The notes under the pieces are model-generated. The model saw nothing but the letters and a program-made list of their open reading frames with translations, was not told the DNA's origin and did not search any database. Position numbers and translations under genes: made by a program. A stretch of DNA of 64,000 bases from the NCBI GenBank assembly GCA_014529385.2, contig CM043942.1, forward strand, positions 104,484,141 to 104,548,140, read 5' to 3'. How positions within the stretch are numbered: position 1 is the first letter of the stretch; every line of letters starts with the position of its first letter. This DNA is from Adiantum capillus-veneris. Its lineage: Eukaryota; Streptophyta; Polypodiopsida; Polypodiales; Pteridaceae. Positions 53,703 to 64,000 of this stretch are shown here, one piece after another.

Positions 53703-56700
53703 TCACTCACTCACTCACTCTCACTCACACACACACTCTCTCACTCACACACTCACACACATGCACATGCAAATGAAAGATATACCTTATCTATAATCAT
53801 GGATGCTATTCCCGAGTGATTTGCGGCCGCTAGCTTCATGGATAGAAACTGCTACATGTAGATTACAAAGCTTTTTAGGAGATTATGAAAACTAAAATCC
53901 TGTGAAAAACAATAAAAAGGACAAAAATATTGTGTTGTAGTCAGCAAAGGGAGACTTTACCTCTATTTGCCTTTGTAAAGATTTGACATAATTTATGATC
54001 TCATCTAGCATCATAGCTTTCCCAAGAACCTAAAAAAAAACAGTGGAGGCCTGAGTATCCCATGATATTGACAAGCATGAGCATCATGAAAGTGCTTATT
54101 TTCAAAATATCATATGGAGTGCTTTGTTACTTATAATATAATATTTATTATCAAAAGGTATATAACACTTTGGGTGGGTGTGTGTGTGTGTGTGTGTGTG
54201 TGGGTGGCGGGGGGGGGGGGGCACTTCTCATCATATGAATGTATAACGTGAGTTTGAAAGGAGGGGTTTTAAAGTCAAAAATTTAAGGCAATGTAACAGA
54301 GATACATTAAAATAAGAGATTTTTATATTCAATTTTATTTTTTAAAAACTAAATCATTTTATTCATTCAAACATGTTAAAAAAAAGGTTTCTTTTAATAT
54401 CTTACGAATGCACGTTATATAAGAGAGTATTGAACGATGAACCCCCCAGATATAACACAAGTTAAATTCTAACCAAGATTTCAAAGAAAATTGCAAAGAA
54501 ATTTTTTATTCTTTATAAATACTATAAACACTGGAAAATGCATTTGCACCCAAAATATCTAGAAACTTAATACCTTATGGCATCCTGGAACAATTTCCTG
54601 AAGAACCTTCATCCGTTGGCTTATCTTTTCACGTCGGACCTAAGCCAATACAACAAAAAATTATCTTTCAATCTATCGAACAAGATAAAAGATAATTTCA
54701 TCGTGTACGATAAGAGACATAGTGTTTAGCAGATATAAGTGAGATAAAACTATCAAAAAGCTCCCTAATACTTTATTTGTAGATTGTAAGGTTTATATTT
54801 AGGTTGAAAATCATTGACCACATCAAATAAAACTTCCATTTTGTACAGTAACCCTATATACAACAAAATAAACAATGTTGCAATCCTTAATTAGCAAAGA
54901 TTAATAACCAGATTACATAAACTAAAAAGTTGAATACAAAATGAAGTTAGAGAATAAAAATTTACCCTTTCAGCTAGACTGTGGCTATCAGTAGCTTGCC
55001 CTCGACGAGCTCTGACATGTACAACATCTGGGGGAGTCTCTATACATTGAGTTTTTACGCTTGTTATAGAAGAACCTACGATTGCAGAACGTTTTCTACT
55101 TTGCTTTGCTCCTTTTGTGGTGCTTATGGGCAAGGAATGTTCTTGTTGATTTTGAGAAGGTGTCATCTCAAATGACTCTGATTTTACACCCTATGACAAA
55201 AAAGAAAAAGAAAATCTTTAGCTATTTCTCAAAGCATTCAAACATTAGTTCTCTCTCTCTCTCTCTCTCCCCCCCCCCCCCCCCCCCAAAATTGAAGCTT
55301 TCTAGCTATGACTTGATACTCCCACCTACAAATTTACCTCCAGTATTTGAATATGAAGGTGAGAAAACATACAAAATTTAGAGAAATTTAATGATAAAAA
55401 CTTGATTTCTCTAAAGTTCTAGAGAAATCAAGTTACTTGACAAGAGAAGTTCTTATTCTCCTCTTCCAAAATCATTTATAGCATTTGAGTTCAAGAGGTA
55501 TTTTTAAAAATGTGGATTTACACTTTTTTTCATGAATTAAATTACCCCTTTTCTTTATAGCACATGAATTTTTTCCTTGTAGCAAAATCATTGGGCTTCT
55601 CGTAACCCTGCAAGCGCTACACTATTCCGTGCAAAAATAAAGGTATTAAGCTATTACTCAAGAAGAAAAGAAAGAAAAATATTCATGTGGATGCTTAATT
55701 TGGTCATTGGCACTTGATGGTGGATTCCACGTTCAACTGGAAACCTCTTGTGAATAGGCATCCCCCAATCCTTGGGTGTGACCAAGATTTAGCAAAGTTC
55801 CTACCGCCCCTACTCACCTTGAGTACGGCCCAGCTCTATGGCCTTAGTAGGCTATGGTCATGCGAGGCTTAGTTATTATCAATTATAGATAACTATGCCA
55901 ACTATGCTCAGAGAGAGTAATAAATGAATAACTAAGCAGGTTGTATGATCGCACGAGGCTTAGTTATAATTCATTCAACCTCCCAATTGTGCCTTGAATT
56001 TCACAGCTATGCCAAAATAGGTAGGCATACTTATTCATTTAATGCTTTGTGTGACATGTCACCAAGGATGAGGCTTAGTTATAAGCTCAAATCACTCATA
56101 ACTAAGCCTGGCATGATCACGACCTTATGAGAAAAGTGCATGAAAGGACAAAATTTAGAGAAGTTTTGGACAGATTCTCACAATGATTCTCACATTGTGA
56201 CTTACCTCAACATCATGAGCTTATGTGAGGGAGGCACTGCATACCTAGTTGGGTATGATTGGGGACTGCAGGCCCACCTCTAGCGGGCCAATGGTCCCTG
56301 TCCCCAATCTAGGGCAGGCCGACGGTCCCCTGTCCCCAATCGTACCCAGCTAGGTATGCGGTGCCTTTCGAGCAGAAGCTCATGATGTTATGCATTGTAT
56401 GAAAAACACTGAAAAAGACTCCATTTTCCAAAGACTCCATTTTCCTACATGAGAAAATTTCTAAATCTTCTTGAAGTATAAAACTTGCCTTTGCTTTACT
56501 TTGTCCGTCTGCAGGTTGCCCACCACTGCAAGACGTTGTTGTCGTGGCCGCCGAACTACTAATAATCTGCCTGCATGTATTTCTATTATCCAAAAACCTT
56601 CCACGATTAATCGTATGATTAGGCTTCTGCGCATCAGAGCCTCCAAGAAGCAATGGCGCCCTTGCGCCGCCAATGCTGCTTGCCGGACGAGCTCGACTTG

Positions 56701-57268
56701 CAAGAGGAAAAGTGAGTGTTCTAGTCAGATGACTGAGCTTAACGTCATCGCGATAGTTGCAAGCTTTCTGCATTTGGCTATTTTCTGCAGGTGCAGCTGC
56801 GGCCGGCTGCAGAGCTTGTTCGATGCCACCATAGCCGCCGCTGCACATACTAAGTGTCCTGAGTGAATTACCCAACTGCACTTGTTCTGCTTGAGGCATA
56901 TAATCCATGTCCAAATCTGCGGAAAGCTGCGAATTAGCATTGAGCGAAAGTAGATCTGAGTAAGTGATGCCGCTAGCTATGGCGTGCATGAGGGAGTAGT
57001 CGGTATCATCATCATGAGGATCACCGTGAAGCTCTGCGTGCGAGCTGGAGGTGATGGGTGTGAATGGGCCCTCAAGTGGAGGACTGCTGCAGCTGATCTT
57101 GGTGGGCTGCCATGTGAATGAGTTTGCGCTTTGATCAGTAGTGTTGATTAGTAAAGGGCTGCAATCAAAAGCAAGTTGACCGGGGAAAATGAATGCTGCA
57201 GAAGAGCCTTCCATATGCTGATCCACATTGGGGGGAGCACACGTTTGGACCATGGAGGCCATACTCAT
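53485..57268 (-). CDS. bHLH transcription factor, BEE/CIB-like group
   Basis: Six coding exons: 57268-56489, 55190-54966, 54639-54574, 54029-53961, 53848-53786, 53586-53485; 434 codons, all phase 0. Residues 1-260 are a low-complexity Ser/Ala/Gln-rich N-terminus. A Lys/Arg-rich nuclear-signal-like KQSRKRS precedes the bHLH at about 318-382: HVRARRGQATDSHSLAER, then REKISQRMKVLQEIVPGCHK, then KAMMLDEIINYVKSLQRQIE and FLSMKLAAA. His330-Glu334-Arg338 are the E-box (CANNTG) contact residues. The intron positions inside the bHLH and the RARRGQATDSHSLAER signature are typical of the plant group that regulates growth and brassinosteroid/light responses. Intron 1 uses a GC donor (AAG|GCAAGT); the others are GT-AG. 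The C-terminus after FLSMKLA is short and unlike what I know from seed plants. No disabling change seen. Confidence 0.9.
53667..53764. repeat. CT/CA microsatellite in last intron of bHLH gene
   Basis: A CT run (53667-53699) followed by interleaved 'actc' and 'acac' units. On the transcript it is GU/GA-rich and lies between exon 5 and exon 6, upstream of the acceptor at 53587. Confidence 0.85.
54177..54222. repeat. GT run and G homopolymer in bHLH intron 3
   Basis: GT run followed by 'gggtggcgggggggggggg', within the intron between exons 3 and 4. Confidence 0.8.
55253..55287. repeat. CT run and C homopolymer in bHLH intron 1
   Basis: CT repeats directly followed by about 17 C. It lies about 60-100 bp upstream (in transcript order) of the exon 2 acceptor. 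Confidence 0.8.
55847..56124. mobile_element. Tourist-like MITE, copy 2, inside bHLH intron 1
   Basis: Ends GGCTATGGTCATGCGAGGC and, inverted, GGTCGTGATCATGCCAGGC, each continuing CTTAGTTAT. TTA flanks on both sides (55844-55846, 56125-56127). Same overall length (278 bp including three asymmetric bases at the left) as the copy at 52502, though interiors have diverged. It also contains inner copies of 'gaggcttagttat', so it may be a composite. Confidence 0.7.
56209..56389. repeat. 181-bp foldback in bHLH intron 1
   Basis: Two arms of about 58 bp: left from 'aacatcatgagctt' to 'gattggggac' (56209-56266), right from 'gtccccaatcgtaccc' to 'aagctcatgatgtt' (56332-56389). They pair over most of their length, with a mismatched stretch of about ten bases near the base of the stem and few changes elsewhere. 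The loop region contains two further 'tgtccccaatc' copies. No target duplication identified. In RNA it would form a long hairpin about 100 nt after the exon 1 donor. Confidence 0.85.
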
Positions 57269-58317
57269 ACCAAAATTGCAGAGCCTTTGCTAGATGCAAA
57301 ACAGCAGGGAAAAAATCTCGCCGAATTGAGTGTTACAGGAATTAGCTCAACACCAAATATACTCAGAGAAATGTATAGGATAACAAGGGAGAATTTGGGA
57401 CAAAATCGACCGCAAATGGCGCAAAAATCTTGAGCATTGATTTGCTGAGTAGCTACTTAGGGCCTAAAAGAGCCAATCACAACTCAATTTAGAGCATTAA
57501 CTTGGGCGAGATCGATCAGAAATGGGAAAATTCTAGCTACATTATGAGCATTGATTTGCCGAGCGATCAATAGGGGGTGCTGTGGAGCATACATATTAAG
57601 ATTGCCCACCAAGAGAGCATACATATTAAATATGGCTATATATTGGGCCAATAGAGCTCAATTTAGGGCATTAAATTAAGAGTTTGGACACTATAATTGA
57701 GTCAATTTGAGTGTAATAGAAGAGAGAGTAGTGGAAGCCACTAGTAGAGAGTATAAGCCAACTGTGTGTGTGTGTGTCTGTGAGAGAGAGAGAGAGAGGA
57801 GAGAGAGTAGAATTCGGGGAATGAGTGCAAGGCAAGCTTAAATAGGGAAAGAGAGGGACGCTATGAAATGGGCTTGGGTGTGCAAATGTAGTGGATGTCA
57901 ACACAAGCATGTAAAACAAATAGGTTCGCATATTAAACAAACTTATCATATCCTCAAGGGATCAATGATGCTACATGGAGGACTCTCCTCACAATACAGT
58001 TACAAAGGGCAAGCTATAAGGGACTCGCGAGTATTGCTTTTGCCTTGTTGGAGAAACCCTTAGATCTACTAGTTATAGAGAACAAGACGTGATGAGTTGG
58101 GCTACACAAGCTGATTTGACTACACATCCAACACAACACAACACAAGCTTTGGACATCATGTCCCTTCTTGGCTTTATGAGGTCCCCAATCAAGTAATCA
58201 AAACATCTTTGAAAGGGTTCCCACATGAGGGCTCTTTTGTGGCAAATTTTTCACATCCGCCGAACTTAGCAAAGTGTTTCACATCCTTCTATGCACACAG
58301 AACCTCTCACCATAAGG

Positions 58318-58369
<52 letters not shown>

Positions 58370-58520
58370 ACACACACACACATTCATAGCTTTGAAGCTA
58401 GCCCATCGTCTAATTGTGTTGTAAATCCTACTTTAAATTGCTTGAAGGAACCCGTGGAAGATTCCTTGTTTTTGCCACTGTAAATTTTCTCTCCATGTGC
58501 ACAGCCTTTGATCAATATAG

Positions 58521-58590
<70 letters not shown>

Positions 58591-59164
58591 AAGCCTTATG
58601 TTCCATGGGGTAAATCCAAGGGTCAATCTAGTCTCCTATTTGGGGTCTATAATCACCCCAAGGTGGGATCATCATTCTAGTGCTTGCGCACATGCCCTTA
58701 ATCCCATGGGATCGCTATAGTCTCCTATGAGGATTCTATAATCACCCCACGTTGGGATCATTGATTGAGCAGGGTCATGCGAACCTCACAACCTGATGGC
58801 TTGCCCTTAAAATCCTTTTGTGCTATCTCCGAGGGAGGTTACCACCACTATTAAAACAATGCCTATCACGTGGGTTCAACAATAGGGGTTATTTTATTTT
58901 ATATTTTGTCATATTTTCACATACATAAGGGTGTTGAAAAGATGATCTTCAAAAGAAATTCATAGATTGATTAGGAAAAGGGTCTTTCTTATTGGTAAAA
59001 AACTCACCGCTAAGGGGTTTTAGAAATGTTCCTTGAATACAGGTGATTCCACCTCATCCACGTGCACATTGTGACCCATGGTCGAGTTTATAAACATATA
59101 TAAAAAGTAAACTTGAGTGAGCCTCCCACAATATGTGTTCAAGTTATGTTCCTGCTTAAGTTTA
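57269..59164. other. Upstream region of bHLH gene with microsatellites
   Basis: No other gene supported. It holds the presumed promoter of the minus-strand bHLH gene; no TATA box was singled out. GT/GA runs at 57764-57808; CT/CA compounds at 58321-58380 and 58525-58591, each preceded by ordinary sequence. A duplicated block 'tagtctcctat' to 'tctataatcacccca' to 'tgggatcat' lies at about 58628-58674 and 58718-58762. Confidence 0.45.
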
Positions 59165-59221
59165 CACTACAAGAGGTTGTGTGCTCTTGTGACGCTGTTA
59201 GCGACGGAAATACACTGGGTT

Positions 59222-59410
59222 TTTATAACCCCCAACGTCGCTAAAATCGTCGCTACGAGCGTCGCTACGAGAGCGTCGCTATAAGCGTCGCTATATGCAT
59301 CGCTATATAGCGACGCTCATAGCGACGGTTATAGCGACGTTTACACAGAAGACTATAGCGATGCTCATAGCGACGCTACAGAGCCATAAATAGCGACGGT
59401 TATAGCGACG
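59222..59410. promoter_or_regulatory. Subterminal repeats of CACTA-2
   Basis: Array of ATAGCGACG/CGTCGCTAT units, inverted counterpart of 24963-25153 with one extra unit group ('gtcgctatatgcatcgctatatagcgac'). Confidence 0.8.
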
Positions 59411-59776
59411 CCCGAGAGAATTTTTATTTGGTGGCAGGGCATTGAATGCCCTGCCACCCATCAACCATATTGTACTTGATTCACTTTTTAAAAAAAGTGC
59501 AAGGGTAGATAATAGACCCAAAATAGTCACCCACAAGACGCATTGTTTGCAAAATTGACAATTGTACACATCATAGGCAAAATGAATTGATTGGCAAATG
59601 TAATAATGACAATTGTACAACATCATAGGCATAAAGAATTGATTGGCAAACGGAACTGCGGTGACAAATGTAATAATATACATGGTTCAAAAAGACGTAT
59701 AGAATCCGTCTCATGATACATAAGCTATGAGAAACCCTAAACTAACGCTATCTAGCTACGGCTAAACTGACGTCGT

Positions 59777-60848
59777 CTAGTCAGACGTCTCATCGCGTCC
59801 AAGCGGCTTACCTGTCGGATTCTGCAAAAAAAGACAAGAAGACAGCTTTCAGTAAGTATAAACATATAACAACATTTATAAAACAATACGAAAAATAGAA
59901 AAGAGTAAACCCTAATACTAACCATGCCGCCGCGAGAACTGAGAATGTCCACCAGGGCGTTTAAGCCCTTCCTGCCTGCGTACTCGCGCTCGTACGGTGT
60001 GGGATCACGTCCTGTCATCGACCACTGTCAAAACATACAAAGATTTCATTATGTTAGAATTAAAAAACTCATAAACCCTAAACTATCGAACATAAAGAGC
60101 AATGCGAAAACACTTACAAAATCGGCCTCAAATGATGCCCATCCACCGCTCCCCAAGTGGTGCGAGCTCCCTGCCTCTACTCGCGCTCTGGCTGCATCCT
60201 TTTGTTGCTTCCACTTGTCGGGATTCTCGCGTGCTGCTTTCTTCGCATTCTTCCAATCTTCTTTGGCCAGTCAATCTGGCCTGTTCCACCCATTCTTGAT
60301 TGCTTTTTGCACTTCGGAACGCTTGTGTTTGCAGTATTCGCGCATTCGAATCTTCATCAGGTCTTCATTGAAGCGTTGATCCCGTGTTGGAACGGGAAAC
60401 TCATCATGAAGTATGCTGATGACTCTGTTTTTTCAATCACTTGGTACTTCACTCCATTTGTTTAGTATGTAGTGTCTAAACAGCTGAGAGCAAAGACCAC
60501 GCATGCGCGAGATCACCTTCTTGCCGTCATCATCCATGATGATGCCGCCGCTGAAGTCGACGGAGTAAGACAAGCCCTCTGGCCGGTGACACGTGAACCT
60601 GGGTGTCCCAGCAGGGGTCTCTAGCGGCGTGTCGATGGGGGTACGGACATCAGGTGTCTCCACCAGTGTCTGGGCCCCGAAGCGAGGAGTGTCGAGTGGG
60701 GTGGCTCCTGGCGGAGTAGGTAGAGGTGTGTAGCTTCTAGGAACAGTCAGCCGTGCAAAACCTGGCGTAGATGGCGATGCTGTGGCTGGTGTGGGGGCGG
60801 GCAAAGAAGGGGAGGGTTGTGCAACCATCTTAAGCTCATGAAGGTTGG
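59777..60848 (-). pseudogene. Transposase_24-type accessory gene, copy 2 (5' deleted)
   Basis: Minus strand exons: about 60848-60118, 60024-59923 and 59821-59777. This copy shows the intact last exon (codons from AAT CCG ACA to the TAG at 59777-59779) that is split in CACTA-1. At its 5' side the Pro/Thr-rich region (APTPATASPSTPGFA) is fused to transposase exon 4 sequence by the 1.43-kb deletion, giving a chimeric open frame starting METGKMTTDALS at 60903. A TGA replaces a Leu codon at about 60434 (VPSD-stop-KNRV). Confidence 0.85.
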
Positions 60849-63634
60849 TAGGCTCTCCAGAACCGCTGGATAGTGCATCGGTGGTCATCTTCCCCGTCTC
60901 CACTCGATTCGTGCCCTTTGTCGCTCTTGCTTTGCATCCTCATATTGTGAAATCCACTTTTGCATCACTGGATTGTGAAGCATGCAAAATCGGTTGATTT
61001 TAGCCTCTAGATCTTCCGTCATCTTCTTCTCAAAACCGAGATTGCACATGACAATCCCAGATATGCGCTCATCATCTATGGTTCGCCATAGCGTGTCCCG
61101 GGCTTTATCAAATCCGTCTAGCCACTCTCCAATGTACACTAGGGACTCTGATACCAACCAACCTTCTGCCATGCTACCCTCCGGACGTGCCTTTTGACGC
61201 ACATATCCCTTAAGCGTTTTCATGAAACGTTCTAAGAAGAACATCCATCTGGAATGAACTGTGCCAGCTATTTCCACCTCATCAACTATGTGAACAATAA
61301 GATGCACCTGAATGGTTAGCATGGTAGTAGGAAAATGTTTCTCAAACATGCACACAAAGCTCCGCAGCATTTAGTTTGGCGAATGGTATGGAGTCTACGT
61401 TGATCTCCTTTTGTGAGATCCATTGCACCAGCTTTGCAAGTTTGTAGATTGTGTTACGGATGTCGAGAGACAAACATCCCTCAATGGCAACCGGTAAAAT
61501 AAACTGTAAAGTATGTGCAGCAATGATATTAAAGTCCACATTTTATGCAATGATATTAAAGTCCACTATGGACGTACCTGACAAATTTTATGCCAATCGT
61601 GTGACTTCAAACCGGTAAGCTTTCCTTCTTTATTAAAACACGGTCGGAGCGAGTGCATTACGCCAGTGGGGGTCCGCAAAGATCGAATGGTCTCTTTTAC
61701 TTTGCGTTCTTGGGCTCCTGTGAAAATCCATGGTGCTTTAGGGAGTTTTATCGATCCATCAGACGCTGTTTGTGGCCAATATTGCTCCATACGATCCACA
61801 TTTCTAAGGTCAACTCTGGCTCCCAAAGTATCTTTCTTGCCGGTCAGATGGTCCCATAGTAGATTACCCACATTCTTGAATATGTGCATTGGATCGAGCA
61901 AGTGATTGATCATGAGTCGGGGCCAGTATGGTAACTCGTACCATAGAGATAGTCTCTTCATCCCTGGAGGCAATCCGTCATCGCACATCTCCTTCTGCTC
62001 TAACCATGCTTGTGTAGACATCCTTGGTGGCTCTCTTCCCAAAAAGCTGTCGCGTAACACATGATTCTCTGGAAGATACGCTTGATGACCTTCGTGGATT
62101 TGCTTCTTCAGTGAGGGTGCCCTACGTGCATTCAGTCTAGGTCCACATGTGACACATGCTCTGTATCCGCTTGTTTGAAGCCCTGCATGTATACACATGA
62201 TAATAGATCAACTATGGGAAAAAACAAGATTTACAGCGTCTGAGTGAGGAGTGTCAATAGATCACCTGAGCATTCTGTTAGCCCGGGATAGTCATGCATG
62301 GTCCACATTAGAATGCCTCTGATCAAAGCATTCCGTCGTCCTGTGTGTCGGCTCATATCCACCACCTCTATGCCAATCCACAATTGTTGTAGCTCTTCCA
62401 ATAGTGGATGAAGATACACATCCATATTTCCCACTTTATATCGCCCTGGCACAATCAAGCTTAGCCATAGGTGCCCCTTCTTTGTAGTCAACCACGGGGG
62501 AATGTTGTAGTTGACGATGACAACAAGCCATACACTATAAGATGTTGATCTTTGACCAAATGGATTTACGCCATCCATAGCCAAGCCTAAGCGCAAATTT
62601 CGAGCTTCCCTGGCAAAATCCGACCATGTTCCATCTATATGTTTCCAGGCTACGCAATCTGCAGGAATTCGTAGCACACCATCCGAAGATTTATTCTCCT
62701 CATGCCATGATGCTAGGGCGGCCATGGACTTACATTCGAAGAAATGCTTGATGCGAGGAAGCAGAGGAAAATGTCGCAAAACCTTTTGTGGAATTTTTGT
62801 CCCGTGGAGATCTACTCGATATCTTTCGAAATCACATTTCGGACACTTCTCCATGTCTATGTATTCCCCTCTGAAAAGAATGCAGTCATTAGGACAAGCG
62901 TGGATAGAATTGTAATCCATCCCCAAGTTTCGCAAAATCTTTCTTGCTTCATCTCAGGAATCTGGCATCACATTGTCAGCTGGTAGTATGTGCTCTTTCA
63001 GCAATCTACACAACATAAAAATACGATACAGTCGTGTAAAAATCTATCAGATCATTATACATTTAGAGTTTTATTAGAGTAAACTAATTGTAATAGATCA
63101 CCTGAAAAGCGCTATGACGCTAGTGTCACTCCATCCAAACTTTGCCTGCATGTTGAGAAGAACCAGGAGTGCTTTCAATCTAGACATACGTGCTCCATTA
63201 TACAATGGCGTATCGGCTTCACTTTTCATATCATCATAGATAAGCCTTTCTGAATCCATGATCGTCTCGATCATTTCATCAATCTCGGGCTCAAACATTG
63301 TCTCGTTGGGAATGTGCTCTGCATGATCATCCCCCGAGCTGTCAGAGGCTACATCTTGTGGCCTCACATATGCTGCTTGACCAAAGTGCCTACGAACACG
63401 TCTAATGGGTTGCAAGATTGCTGTTTGTTGGCCAGCGTCAGAGTCCGACGAGTTATAATTGGCAACAACTCGATCTATAATAGATGGATCGAACTCCCCA
63501 AATTCGCGAACGTGTTGCAAAGAAACACGTCTTGTCCGTCGCACAGCATGCTTGCATTGATTACAAGGACATAAGACCCTCGTTGAGAGATAGGTGTTTC
63601 GGTTGGACGGTCCCACATCCTCGTCACTACTCAT
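60849..63634 (-). pseudogene. TNP2-type transposase, copy 2 (3' deleted)
   Basis: Minus-strand exons 63634-63102, 63005-62266, 62182-61578 and 61503-60849; exons 5 and 6 (DUF4216-like part) are deleted. The N-terminal CPCNQC, IHACPNDCILF, DGVNPFG and LDPMHIFKNVGNL motifs are all present. It lacks the TAG and TAA that kill CACTA-1 at 18497 and 20016, but shares the TGA (62954-62956). It also has a one-base insertion near 61362 that shifts frame after KLNAAE. One Asp codon is missing in the acidic run near residue 66. Confidence 0.9.
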
Positions 63635-63696
63635 AATGAGGATAAAAATCTTATAACCTGGACAACAAATTTAATATTCTATTGGAATTCTTCGTC

Positions 63697-63700
<4 letters not shown>

Positions 63701-63761
<61 letters not shown>
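63701..63761. repeat. CT microsatellite upstream of transposase, copy 2
   Basis: CT run broken once by 'cctct', the counterpart of the GA run at 17174-17234. It lies about 70 bp upstream of the transposase start in both copies. Confidence 0.9.
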
Positions 63762-63763
<2 letters not shown>

Positions 63764-64000
63764 ACCTCACATTCTCTAGTCATGTCCAATCCCCGCACAC
63801 CTCGGTCGAGAGGTGCACGGAGATCAGAACCACCGGGTTATAATCTCGTCTTTATTGGTCAATACCTATATTTGTGGGTACAAGAAATCTACACACCCAC
63901 GTCTACATGATACTGCATGTAGTGGACAAAACCCCTTTGCCTCTTCTCTAGCTTGTAGCACTTCACAGCATCTTAACATCTTTTCACTGTTCGTCTAACT

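Larger units (their letters stand above)
59165..64000 (-). mobile_element. CACTA transposon, copy 2 (partial, runs off the window)
   Basis: Terminus CACTACAAGAGG at 59165 equals the right end of CACTA-1, so this copy is inverted. Its sequence follows CACTA-1 closely (window end 64000 corresponds to about 16921 there), lacks the 2,003-bp insert, and lacks about 1.43 kb corresponding to 20119-21550. That deletion removes the last two transposase exons, the intergenic region and the accessory gene start. The other terminus and target duplication are outside the window. Confidence 0.95.

Noticed and set aside
54891-55166. A separate 91-codon minus-strand gene
   Set aside because: It is exon 2 of the bHLH gene read on into the following intron.
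56309-57268. A 319-codon single-exon protein
   Set aside because: The last 59 codons are intron 1 sequence; splicing at 56489 connects to the bHLH exons.
58089-58424. 111-codon plus-strand frame
   Set aside because: Ends in CT/CA microsatellite translation, no recognised domain, no conservation visible in the window.

Overview
This is a repeat-dominated stretch of a land-plant nuclear genome. The evidence is the combination of a Tat-type Ty3/gypsy element carrying a second (archaeal-type) RNase H, a chromodomain Ty3/gypsy element (chromovirus), CACTA (En/Spm) DNA transposons with TNP2-type and Transposase_24-type genes, LINE fragments, MITEs, very many GA/GT microsatellites, and one intron-bearing plant bHLH transcription factor gene. 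I could not place it more precisely within land plants. No rRNA, functional tRNA or CRISPR was recognised.

Left third (1-26.2 kb) is a nested set of insertions that can be resolved from junctions. A degenerate ~374-bp host repeat was hit by Tat element X (407-26173, minus strand). X was split inside its pol gene by a second member of the same family, element Y (3886-10881), with a 4-bp target duplication AAGG at 3882-3885 and 10882-10885. The 5' LTR of X was then split by a 10.05-kb CACTA transposon (CACTA-1, 15136-25186), and the last exon of the CACTA-1 accessory gene was split by a 2,003-bp LTR-like insert (22573-24575, target duplication ACGC). All Tat genes here are broken.

26.2-38 kb holds a 290-bp MITE, an apparently intact multi-exon gene of unknown function (28249-30134), and a decayed, unusual transposase-like gene (30464-33892) that resembles the TNP2 superfamily only distantly and ends in a BAH-like domain. 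Duplicated non-coding blocks follow it.

38-51.3 kb: a truncated LINE reverse transcriptase is fused to the 3' end of a chromovirus. After one LTR comes a full internal region with a 1,615-codon open gag-pol and a second LTR. The two 2.79-kb copies (39178-41970 and 46475-49266) are almost identical, so the event is recent. The 5' half of a LINE (minus strand) and a small 255-bp LTR with an adjacent primer-binding site follow.

53.5-57.3 kb carries the only recognisable host gene: a six-exon bHLH gene (minus strand, 434 codons) of the BEE/CIB-like group. Its reading frame needs one GC-AG intron, and intron 1 contains a Tourist-like MITE and a 181-bp foldback.

59165 to the window end is a second CACTA copy (CACTA-2, inverted relative to CACTA-1). 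It lacks about 1.4 kb across the transposase/accessory gene boundary. The two CACTA copies carry different later lesions but share one stop codon in the transposase.
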